Of a stretch of 12,726 nucleotides of DNA, positions 7,466 to 12,726 are shown one piece after another. How positions within the stretch are numbered: position 1 is the first letter of the stretch; the number at the start of each line of letters is the position of its first letter. Below the pieces are notes generated by a model. The model saw only the letters and a program-made list of their open reading frames with translations. It searched no databases and had not been told where the DNA came from. The translations under genes and the position numbers were made by a program. This stretch comes from a bacterium (GTDB lineage: Bacteria > Omnitrophota > Gorgyraeia > Gygaellales > UBA12090), in NCBI GenBank assembly GCA_004299495.1, contig SCPY01000064.1:1-12726 (forward strand), read 5' to 3'.

Positions 7466-7471
7466 CCTCCT
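7466..7471 (-). promoter_or_regulatory. Perfect Shine-Dalgarno that sets the kamA start
   Basis: On the - strand AGGAGG (continuing GTG) is followed by 6 nt and then CTG 7459, in frame with KamA. An in-frame stop lies just upstream (7481-7483). No ATG, GTG or TTG lies in frame between that stop and GTG 7264, so the start must be CTG or another rare codon such as ATT 7441. Confidence 0.7.
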
Positions 7472-7494
7472 TTTTTTGGCTTATACAAAATAGC

Positions 7495-8541
7495 CTATGA
7501 ATAGCTCTTGCTGTCTGCCATCTGCGATTTATTATTGACGGAGATAGCGTATCTTTCCATCGCGTTGGCTAATATCGTTTTAATCAGGTCCCTATACTCT
7601 ATTCCCGCGGCCCGGGCTATCATCGGAAAATTGGATTCTTTCGGGTCTAACCCAGGAAGCGGGTTCACCTCTAAAACATAAGGGATGTTGTCCTTGCTTA
7701 AGCGGATATCCGTGCGCGAGATATCAAAACAGCCCAAAGCCTTATGGGCGCGCAGGGCCGTGTCTTTTACTTCCCGCGCCACCTCTTCGGTGAGCCTCGC
7801 GGGACAGTAAAAAGCCGGTGTGCATCCCATTTCTTTATTGCCCTGGAATTCCTTCATCTTCCAGGAATAAAAATACTCGCCGCTTTTGTGGCATTCGGAA
7901 AAATCAATCTCTAATATAGGAAGAGCCTCCGCCTTGCCGTTTGCCAGCACGCCCACGGTCAATTCCTTGCCTTCAATAAACTCTTCTACCAGCGCCTCTT
8001 GCCGGTAATTGGCGATGGCGCTGTTTACCTGCGCGTAGAGGCCCTTCTCATTATAGACCACGCTTGAGGAGCTGATGCCTTTACCTGAACCCTCGTAGTT
8101 TGGCTTTACGATTAAAGGAAATTTAAGGCGCGGATCAAGCTGGGTATCCGCGCGGTGGAATATCTGAAAGTTCGGAGTGGGAATACCTTCGAACCTGAAT
8201 ATCCTTTTTGCCATAGCTTTATTTAAGGCCAGGGCCAGAGCAAAAGAGTTAGAGCCGGTATAAGGTATATTCAGGAAATCCAGGAGGGCGGGGACTTCCG
8301 ACTCCCGGAAGCGGGAATTCGTCCCCTCGGCGATGTTAAAGACAATATCGGCGGAGTGATTCTGGAAAAAATTGATTAAGTTATGGCGGTCATTTGCCTC
8401 CACCAAAGAAACTTCATGGCCTAAGCCCTTAATGGTCGAGGCGATATCAAGGACGGTTTCTTCAGAATCAAATTCGGAGAAGTAATCGGGGGGTTTGTCC
8501 GGGTCTTTCTTTTTTACGCTGCAACAGAGCGCTATCTTCAT
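7495..8541 (-). CDS. Ddl-like ATP-grasp ligase, second of a tandem pair
   Basis: A 348-residue ATP-grasp enzyme related to D-Ala-D-Ala ligase, expected to join a carboxylate to an amine through an acyl phosphate. Seen: N-terminal domain with DIVFNIAEG (65-73) and RESEVPALLD (79-88); ATP-binding VKPNYEGSGKG (145-155); LVEEFIEGKE (184-193); metal ligands Asp278, Glu291 and Asn293 in EVNPLPGLD. These motifs match a broad group usually annotated D-alanine-D-alanine ligase, but the substrate-binding parts differ from true Ddl (NPLPGL instead of NTxPGM), so a dipeptide cell-wall role is doubtful. ATG 8541 directly follows the TAG of the first ligase, with no clear ribosome site, so translation is probably coupled. 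A polar tail (about 333-348) extends past the fold. kamA follows, so lysine or beta-lysine could be a substrate; that is inference. Confidence 0.85.
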   Translation of the reverse strand: MKIALCCSVKKKDPDKPPDYFSEFDSEETVLDIASTIKGLGHEVSLVEANDRHNLINFFQNHSADIVFNIAEGTNSRFRESEVPALLDFLNIPYTGSNSFALALALNKAMAKRIFRFEGIPTPNFQIFHRADTQLDPRLKFPLIVKPNYEGSGKGISSSSVVYNEKGLYAQVNSAIANYRQEALVEEFIEGKELTVGVLANGKAEALPILEIDFSECHKSGEYFYSWKMKEFQGNKEMGCTPAFYCPARLTEEVAREVKDTALRAHKALGCFDISRTDIRLSKDNIPYVLEVNPLPGLDPKESNFPMIARAAGIEYRDLIKTILANAMERYAISVNNKSQMADSKSYS

Positions 8542-9537
8542 CTAATTTAACCCGTGCCTCAGGAATGCCGCTTCCAGTATCCGCCGGATCATTTCCGGAT
8601 AAGACACCTTAAGATGATTGGCTATGCACATAAACACGTCTTCGCTGGACAAGCTCGGTAAAGGATTAATTTCTAAAACATAAGGGTTGCCGTCGGCGTC
8701 AACCCTGAAATCAACGCGGCCGAAGTCTCTGGCGTCAATCGCCCTGTAGGTCTTAAGCGCCAGGCTCTCCAACTTTTCTTTAAGCGCCTTATCTATTTTA
8801 TCAGGGCATACGTATTCTAAGCGGCTGGAATGAATCCTGGCGAAGGTGTAGAATTTATCGCCGAGTTTCAGCTTGCCGTCTATTTTAATCTGCACCGGAG
8901 GAAGCACCTCGGGATGATTGTTGCCGATGAGCGCGACCGTATATTCCGCCCCCGCGATAAACTCCTCCACCAGCGCGGACTGCTTATAAGTTTTTACGAT
9001 ATAGCCAATCTGCTCCCTTAAGCCCTCCACATCTTCAACCCTGGATTTTTCGCTTAACCCCTTGGATGAGCCCTCGTAGCGGGGCTTCACAATCAGGGGA
9101 AACTTAAGGTTTTTAAGCTTGGCGATATTATCCGCGGGGTCGTCTGTCTCAAAAAATCTAGGAGTAGGGATATTCTCGGAAATAAGAATCTTTTTGGTCA
9201 TCGCCTTGTCTAAGCTCAAGCCCAGGGTAAGCCCATCGGAACCGACAAAAGGAATATGCATCATCTCCAGGATAATCGGCACCTGCGATTCGCGGTTTCT
9301 TCCGGAAATCCCCTCGGAGATATTAAAGACGATATCTACTTTAAGATTATTAATTTTTCTTAGGAGGTTATCCACATTGCCTATTCTTACCACCTTATGG
9401 CCTAAAGACTCAATGCTCTGGGCTATCACGTCAATGGTGGCGGGATGGTCAAACTCCGCGTTGGCATCCGGCGGATCTCCCTCTTTAAAGCGGTAGTCTG
9501 TTTTTAAATCGTAGGTCAGGCCGATTATTTTGCCCAT
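8542..9537 (-). CDS. Ddl-like ATP-grasp ligase, first of a tandem pair
   Basis: A 331-residue ATP-grasp ligase, clearly paralogous to the next gene. Seen: DIVFNISEG (68-76), RESQVP (82-87), LDKAMTKKIL (109-118), IVKPRYEGSSKG (149-160), LVEEFIAGAEY (189-199), and metal ligands Asp276 in GRVDFRVD and Glu289/Asn291 in EINPLPSLS. The catalytic ATP-grasp residues look intact, so it should be an active carboxylate-amine ligase; its substrate is unknown. The two copies diverge most in about 212-250 (alignment by eye), where an acceptor substrate could sit, so they may act in sequence on different partners. It is the first gene of the ligase-ligase-kamA unit and sits behind a leader with a terminator-like hairpin. 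The site before ATG 9537 is weak. The TAG stop abuts the next ATG. Confidence 0.85.
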   Translation of the reverse strand: MGKIIGLTYDLKTDYRFKEGDPPDANAEFDHPATIDVIAQSIESLGHKVVRIGNVDNLLRKINNLKVDIVFNISEGISGRNRESQVPIILEMMHIPFVGSDGLTLGLSLDKAMTKKILISENIPTPRFFETDDPADNIAKLKNLKFPLIVKPRYEGSSKGLSEKSRVEDVEGLREQIGYIVKTYKQSALVEEFIAGAEYTVALIGNNHPEVLPPVQIKIDGKLKLGDKFYTFARIHSSRLEYVCPDKIDKALKEKLESLALKTYRAIDARDFGRVDFRVDADGNPYVLEINPLPSLSSEDVFMCIANHLKVSYPEMIRRILEAAFLRHGLN

Positions 9538-9550
9538 AGCTTCACGCTCT

Positions 9551-9591
9551 TAAAAATAAAAAGAGACACTGTCTATCGCTTGTGTCTCTTT
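9551..9591 (-). terminator. Terminator-like hairpin in the leader of the ligase-kamA unit (possible attenuator)
   Basis: The arms 9560-9569 and 9582-9591 are perfectly complementary over 10 bp with a 12-nt loop. On the - strand the stem is followed by TTATTTTT, the shape of an intrinsic terminator. It lies between the candidate promoter (9689-9717) and ATG 9537, so a transcript must pass it to reach the ligases. It may be an attenuator, a riboswitch expression platform, the end of a small RNA, or a second terminator for rex. Confidence 0.6.
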
Positions 9592-9669
9592 GCCGATTTT
9601 TCATCTTCAATTTTACTGCTCCTCTTCCTCCCTTACGAAGCTATTTTTCTTATTCACCCGCATATCAAT

Positions 9670-9703
9670 ATATTGTGTTATTATGCTTTTTTTATCACAA
9701 TAT
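9670..9703 (-). promoter_or_regulatory. Wide palindrome over the -10 (possible Rex operator)
   Basis: Perfect 8-bp half-sites ATATTGTG (9670-9677) and CACAATAT (9696-9703) flank an 18-nt spacer that covers the -10 hexamer. The TTGTG/CACAA halves match the known Rex operator ends, and rex is the next gene upstream. However, known Rex sites have about 8 nt between these halves; here it is 18, roughly one helical turn more. Placement fits a repressor site; Rex as the binder is inference. Confidence 0.4.
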
Positions 9704-9717
9704 GTATGCCTTGTCAA
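9689..9717 (-). promoter_or_regulatory. Sigma-70-type promoter for the ligase-ligase-kamA unit
   Basis: On the - strand a perfect -35 TTGACA (9717-9712) is followed by a 17-nt spacer and TAAAAA (9694-9689), a fair -10 box. Transcription would start near 9682, giving a leader of about 145 nt before ATG 9537. It lies directly after the candidate rex terminator. Confidence 0.6.
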
Positions 9718-9718
9718 G

Positions 9719-9747
9719 AAAAATTTGCGCGCGGGAAAGGCGCGGGA
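9719..9747 (-). terminator. Candidate intrinsic terminator after rex
   Basis: The GC-only arms 9728-9732 and 9740-9744 pair over 5 bp with a 7-nt loop. The stem is followed on the - strand by CAAATTTTT, the run of five T being 9723-9719. It is 12 nt past the rex stop. The stem is short, so confidence is limited. Confidence 0.4.
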
Positions 9748-9756
9748 AAAGAGAAG

Positions 9757-10386
9757 CTAACGAACGCCGTGAGACAGGAAATGGGTGAGGTTAAACAACT
9801 CTGTGGATAGGTCCACGTTGCGCAGCTTTACAGATGGCGGGGCGGTTAATTTTACAGGCGCGAAATTAAGGATCGCCTTTACTTTGCAGGAAACCAATTT
9901 ATTCAGTATCAACAGGGCGCCGGCGGTAGGCGTGGCGATAATGGCTATTTCAATCGCGCGGGACCTGACTATCTTTTTCATATCGCCTAAAGGATAAATC
10001 ATTATCCCGCTTTTTTTCTTATATATTTTCCTGGGGTCCACATCAAAAGCGGCCACGATATTAAGGCTGTGCTCCTTAAAACCCTTGTAGGCCAAAAGCG
10101 CGGAACCGAGGTTGCCCACTCCGCAGATGCACACATTCCAGCTCCGGTTTAAGCCTAATATCTGGCTTATCTTGCTTTTTAAGCTCTCAATGGAATACCC
10201 CACTCCGCGCCTGCCGAACTGGCCGAAATACCACAGGTCGCGCCTGAGCTGGTCCGAGCTGATATTTAATTCTTTCGCCAGGTCCTGGGAAGAAATAGTC
10301 GGGCTGGTCCGGGCCTTGGATAATTCCTGGAGGGCGCGCAAGTAAAGCGCCATGCGGCTGATGGTGTCTCGGGAGGGCTTTTTCAT
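9757..10386 (-). CDS. rex: Redox-sensing transcriptional repressor Rex
   Basis: A 209-residue protein of normal Rex length. An N-terminal winged helix (about 1-78) carries SSDQLRRDLWYFGQFGRRGVGY (split here: SSDQLRRDL at 43-51, WYFGQFGRRGVGY at 52-64), the DNA-binding signature. A Rossmann domain follows with GVGNLG (89-94) for NAD(H) and Asp115 after the second strand. NFAPVKL (174-180) and the C-terminal DLSTELFNLTHFL (192-204), which forms the domain-swapped dimer helix, are typical. Rex senses the NADH/NAD+ ratio and releases DNA when NADH is high, derepressing anaerobic or fermentative genes. ATG 10386 overlaps the stop of nth by 4 nt (ATGA), so it is translated with nth. A TTGTG/CACAA palindrome lies downstream in the next promoter. 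Confidence 0.95.
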   Translation of the reverse strand: MKKPSRDTISRMALYLRALQELSKARTSPTISSQDLAKELNISSDQLRRDLWYFGQFGRRGVGYSIESLKSKISQILGLNRSWNVCICGVGNLGSALLAYKGFKEHSLNIVAAFDVDPRKIYKKKSGIMIYPLGDMKKIVRSRAIEIAIIATPTAGALLILNKLVSCKVKAILNFAPVKLTAPPSVKLRNVDLSTELFNLTHFLSHGVR

Positions 10387-11051
10387 CTGTGCTTAAAAAC
10401 TCCTATTTTTTGGCAGTACGCTGAAATCGCGCACATGCCGCACAAGGGAGATATGGGCTTACAAATATTCTGGCCCCAGGTAACCAGCAATCTATTATAT
10501 TCTATCCAATGGCTTTTGGGCAACTTATTTCTTAAGCACATCTCTGTTTCCTCGGGCGTTCGAGTTTTGCAATACCCCAGGCGGTTGGTAATCCTGTGCA
10601 CGTGGGTATCCACGCAGATGGCTTTTATGCCGTAACCTTCGGACAGCACCAGGTTCGCCGTCTTTCTTCCTACCCCCTTTAGGCTTAAGAGCTCTTCCAA
10701 GCCGCGGGGAACCCGCGAGGAAAACCTGCCAATAAGCGTTTTACATATTTCTTTTATAGTCCGCGCCTTGACGCGATAAAAACCAGCCGGATAAATTGCC
10801 TTTTCTATGTCGGCGGCATTGAGCCTTACCATCGCCCGCGGAGTTCTCGCTAATTTAAATAATCTAAATGACGCCCGGGAGGTAACCGCGTCTTTTGTGC
10901 GCAGGCTTAAGAGGCAGGAAATAAGCACAAAGAAGGGAGACTTAAACTTAAGAGATATCCGGCTTACCGAGGGGATGATAAATTTCCGCGTTTCTTTCTT
11001 AAGAATCCTGACAATTGCCTCAATATCAACCCTGTTTTTCTTTTGCGGCAT
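10383..11051 (-). CDS. nth: Endonuclease III (DNA glycosylase/AP lyase)
   Basis: A base-excision repair enzyme that removes oxidised pyrimidines and nicks abasic sites. The 222 residues show the helix-hairpin-helix LLSLKGVGRKTANLVL (121-136) with catalytic Lys130, catalytic Asp148 in VDTH, and a complete [4Fe-4S] loop C197-x6-C204-x2-C207-x5-C213. The usual LLSAQTTD segment reads LLSLRTKD (47-54), a variant in the lesion-recognition loop also found in other Nth-like proteins. The start ATG 11051 lies 26 nt inside the M48 protease gene and has no clear ribosome site, so translation is probably coupled; a slightly later start is possible. It overlaps rex by 4 nt. Confidence 0.93.
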   Translation of the reverse strand: MPQKKNRVDIEAIVRILKKETRKFIIPSVSRISLKFKSPFFVLISCLLSLRTKDAVTSRASFRLFKLARTPRAMVRLNAADIEKAIYPAGFYRVKARTIKEICKTLIGRFSSRVPRGLEELLSLKGVGRKTANLVLSEGYGIKAICVDTHVHRITNRLGYCKTRTPEETEMCLRNKLPKSHWIEYNRLLVTWGQNICKPISPLCGMCAISAYCQKIGVFKHR

Positions 11052-12099
11052 TGGGCGCGGGGGCTTGAGCGGGAGACCTTAACTCCTGGACTATTTTTTT
11101 CAGGCGCACCATCCTCTCCGGGCTTGAAGGGTGCGTGCTGAAGAAATTACGCGTCATACTCTGCGGCACTTCTATGGCAAACCGCTCCCAAACGTCAACG
11201 CCCGCCTCGATGTTAAATCCCGCCGCCTGCACATAGCGCAATCCGAAGTAGTCCGCCTCGCGTTCATAATCCTGACTGAATCTGGCGCTGAATGCCTGAG
11301 AGATAGAGCGCATCACCACATCCCCTGACCCCGGAGAAACCTTGTTCGCGCCAATGCCGGCGGCAATTCCGGCAAGCATAGAAAGCAATCCGATTCCCGA
11401 TTCTTTAAGATGATGGCTGCGGATGATATGCGCCAGTTCATGGCCTAAAACCACCGCAAGCTCATCGTCGCTTTTCACAAAACGCATCAACCCGTAGGTA
11501 ACCGCCACAAGGTTTGGGCTTGCCCCGGCGTTTACCTCCTGCTCATCCACCATCCGGAAAGCCACATCCATGGGCTTACTGCCCAACCTAAAGGTAAAAT
11601 TCAAAGGCATGCCCTTACGCTCTACGGCAAGCGCTACTGACTGCCCCGGCGCTTTATGATTAAACACATAGGCCACATCTGATAATTGCCTTGCCGGCAG
11701 GCCATCAACGCTTTTGATGAAATCTCCGGCATGGATACCGCTCTTTTGCGCCGGAGAACCCTCCACCAGGCCTATCACCGCCACGCCAGTCTCTGATGAT
11801 AACTGATAAAGTTCTTTGAGATACTTATCCGCTTCGGACAAAAGCAGCCCCGAGAATATGAAATTTCCTTTTCGCTCTTCCTCTGGCAGGCATGTAAGTA
11901 ATGTATAGCCGATATTGTTTACTTTCACCAAATAATCAATTTTAAACTTTAAGGCCTTGACCTTAAGCTCATCGCCGGCGGACTGAATCTCCTCATCGGA
12001 GACATAAGGCCCGATGACCGCGCATCCGGATATAACAAAGAGCAGAGAAGAGATAGCCGGTAACAGAAAGAAAATTTTATTACGCCTGAAAGATTGCAT
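11026..12099 (-). CDS. M48 family metalloprotease, lipoprotein, with PDZ domain
   Basis: A zinc protease probably anchored in the envelope. The N-terminus has basic residues, a hydrophobic stretch (about 9-22) and the lipobox VISGC, so Cys26 is the likely lipidated residue. A PDZ domain spans about 104-174 (VEGSPAQKSGIHAGDFIKSVDG). The M48 domain follows: HELAH (220-224) gives two zinc histidines and the catalytic Glu221; EREAD (279-283) gives the third ligand, Glu281; STHPSSPERM (321-330) is the family's C-terminal motif. Relatives such as BepA and LoiP act in outer-membrane protein quality control; PDZ before the peptidase is less common than a TPR tail. ATG 12099 lies 20 nt inside the HAD gene and its 3' end overlaps nth. 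Confidence 0.92.
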   Translation of the reverse strand: MQSFRRNKIFFLLPAISSLLFVISGCAVIGPYVSDEEIQSAGDELKVKALKFKIDYLVKVNNIGYTLLTCLPEEERKGNFIFSGLLLSEADKYLKELYQLSSETGVAVIGLVEGSPAQKSGIHAGDFIKSVDGLPARQLSDVAYVFNHKAPGQSVALAVERKGMPLNFTFRLGSKPMDVAFRMVDEQEVNAGASPNLVAVTYGLMRFVKSDDELAVVLGHELAHIIRSHHLKESGIGLLSMLAGIAAGIGANKVSPGSGDVVMRSISQAFSARFSQDYEREADYFGLRYVQAAGFNIEAGVDVWERFAIEVPQSMTRNFFSTHPSSPERMVRLKKIVQELRSPAQAPAPNAAKEKQG

Positions 12100-12724
12100 C
12101 TTTCTTGAGTATTCCTAAGGCCTGGAAATCTTTTTTTAACTGCTCTATGTTTTTAAACTGGATTGACCGCAGGCCGTAGCCTGTGGCCGCCTCTATCAAA
12201 TCTTGGCGGTCGTCAACATACACAATACGCTCTAACCCAACCCCCGCGGCGCATATTGCCAGCTCATAGATTTCCTTCTGGGGCTTCACAAAACCCGTGG
12301 CACAGGAGGGAATTACCTTGTCAAAATCAAACAGGGAGATGCTTGAGGAAAAATGGTCTATGCAATAATCGTAATGCAGCTTATTGATATTGGAAAGCAG
12401 GACCAGGATAATCTCGGGGGAAAGCGCGCGGATAAACTCTTCGGTCTCGGGTTTACGGAAAAATATCTCGTTCCAGATAGGCAGGAATTGCTCATAACTT
12501 ATTTTTAGGCTAAGCAGGCTCTTAACCTTTTCAAAAAATTCCAAAGGGTTGATTTTGCCTTTCTCAAAGCCCTGGGTAAGCTCGGAATCAAAGAATAAAT
12601 CGTATATCTCCCGCGCCTGCAGGGGCGTATGGCTTTGTATCTTCTTGACCGCGATACGATGGTCAAAACCGATTAAGACATTGCCCAGGTCAAAAATAAT
12701 CGCCTGTATGGTATCTTGCGCCAT
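12080..12724 (-). CDS. HAD superfamily (subfamily IA, YihX-like) phosphatase
   Basis: A 214-residue HAD hydrolase with all four motifs: I, FDLGNV with nucleophile Asp12; II, LLSN with Ser111; III, Lys147 in VKPQ; IV, VDD (170-172). Motif I has DLGNV instead of DxD, as in E. coli YihX, a glucose-1-phosphate phosphatase, and other IA members; SYEQF (76-80) also recalls YihX. The helical cap is about 18-90. A cytoplasmic sugar-phosphate phosphatase is likely; the substrate is not certain. The ATG at 12724 is 2 nt from the window edge, so a longer N-terminus and the ribosome site cannot be checked, though MAQDTIQAIIFDLGNV is a natural start. It is the first visible gene of the HAD-M48-nth-rex run. 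Confidence 0.88.
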   Translation of the reverse strand: MAQDTIQAIIFDLGNVLIGFDHRIAVKKIQSHTPLQAREIYDLFFDSELTQGFEKGKINPLEFFEKVKSLLSLKISYEQFLPIWNEIFFRKPETEEFIRALSPEIILVLLSNINKLHYDYCIDHFSSSISLFDFDKVIPSCATGFVKPQKEIYELAICAAGVGLERIVYVDDRQDLIEAATGYGLRSIQFKNIEQLKKDFQALGILKKDAIFQA

Positions 12725-12726
12725 CT

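Noticed and set aside
9119..9496. 125-codon + strand frame antisense to the first ligase
   Set aside because: It lies wholly inside a well-supported gene on the other strand and shows no recognisable domain.
9595..9682. Lysine riboswitch before the ligase-kamA unit
   Set aside because: AGAGGAGC followed by AGTAA recalls parts of the L-box, but the leader is too short and the remaining conserved elements are absent.
9580..9810. Small hydrophobic + strand reading frame of 76 codons in the rex-ligase gap
   Set aside because: It runs over the hairpin, promoter and rex 3' end, has no ribosome site, and its composition is explained by the antisense of those elements.

Overview
The window looks like a piece of chromosome from an uncultivated bacterium, most likely of the Omnitrophota (Omnitrophica). 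The main reason is the C-terminal region of the second + strand gene: an S/A-S-P-I-S linker, then GGVDFRALPIVNQP and a helical block with IKEY, CIADI and RMEE motifs. I recall that layout from Omnitrophota proteins; this is memory, not a search. All other genes are widespread bacterial families and do not settle the taxonomy.

Positions 1-4340 (+ strand) hold a large multidomain protein in two reading frames. The first ORF is open at the left window edge. It carries an unrecognised N-terminal region, an Ig-like beta-sandwich module, a complete SNF2/superfamily 2 helicase motor and a helical tail. The second ORF, in the -1 frame, carries an ADP-ribosyltransferase-like (ART) domain and the GGVDFRALPIV terminal domain. 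S/A-S-P-I linkers flank the modules on both sides of the frame break, so the two ORFs were probably one polypeptide. Motor plus ART in one chain resembles the polyvalent proteins of phages and conjugative elements.

Positions 4365-12726 are all on the - strand, in three or more transcription units (read right to left). (1) HAD hydrolase, M48 protease lipoprotein with PDZ, endonuclease III and Rex, each overlapping the next by 20, 26 and 4 nt. (2) After a 219-nt intergenic region come two tandem Ddl-like ATP-grasp ligases and a lysine 2,3-aminomutase. That intergenic region holds a candidate rex terminator, a TTGACA promoter, a wide TTGTG/CACAA palindrome over the -10, and a terminator-like hairpin just before the first ligase. 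(3) After a strong 14-bp-stem terminator come an MFS transporter and a YchF-like protein with TGS domain that has lost most of its GTPase domain; these two overlap by 4 nt (ATGA).

The most interesting candidates are the helicase-ART protein with its shared linkers and terminal domain, the KamA plus paired ATP-grasp cassette (possibly making and ligating beta-lysine) with a promoter that Rex might control, and the reduced YchF-like protein. No tRNA, rRNA, CRISPR array, insertion sequence or transposase was seen. The longest stretch without a gene is 9538-9756.
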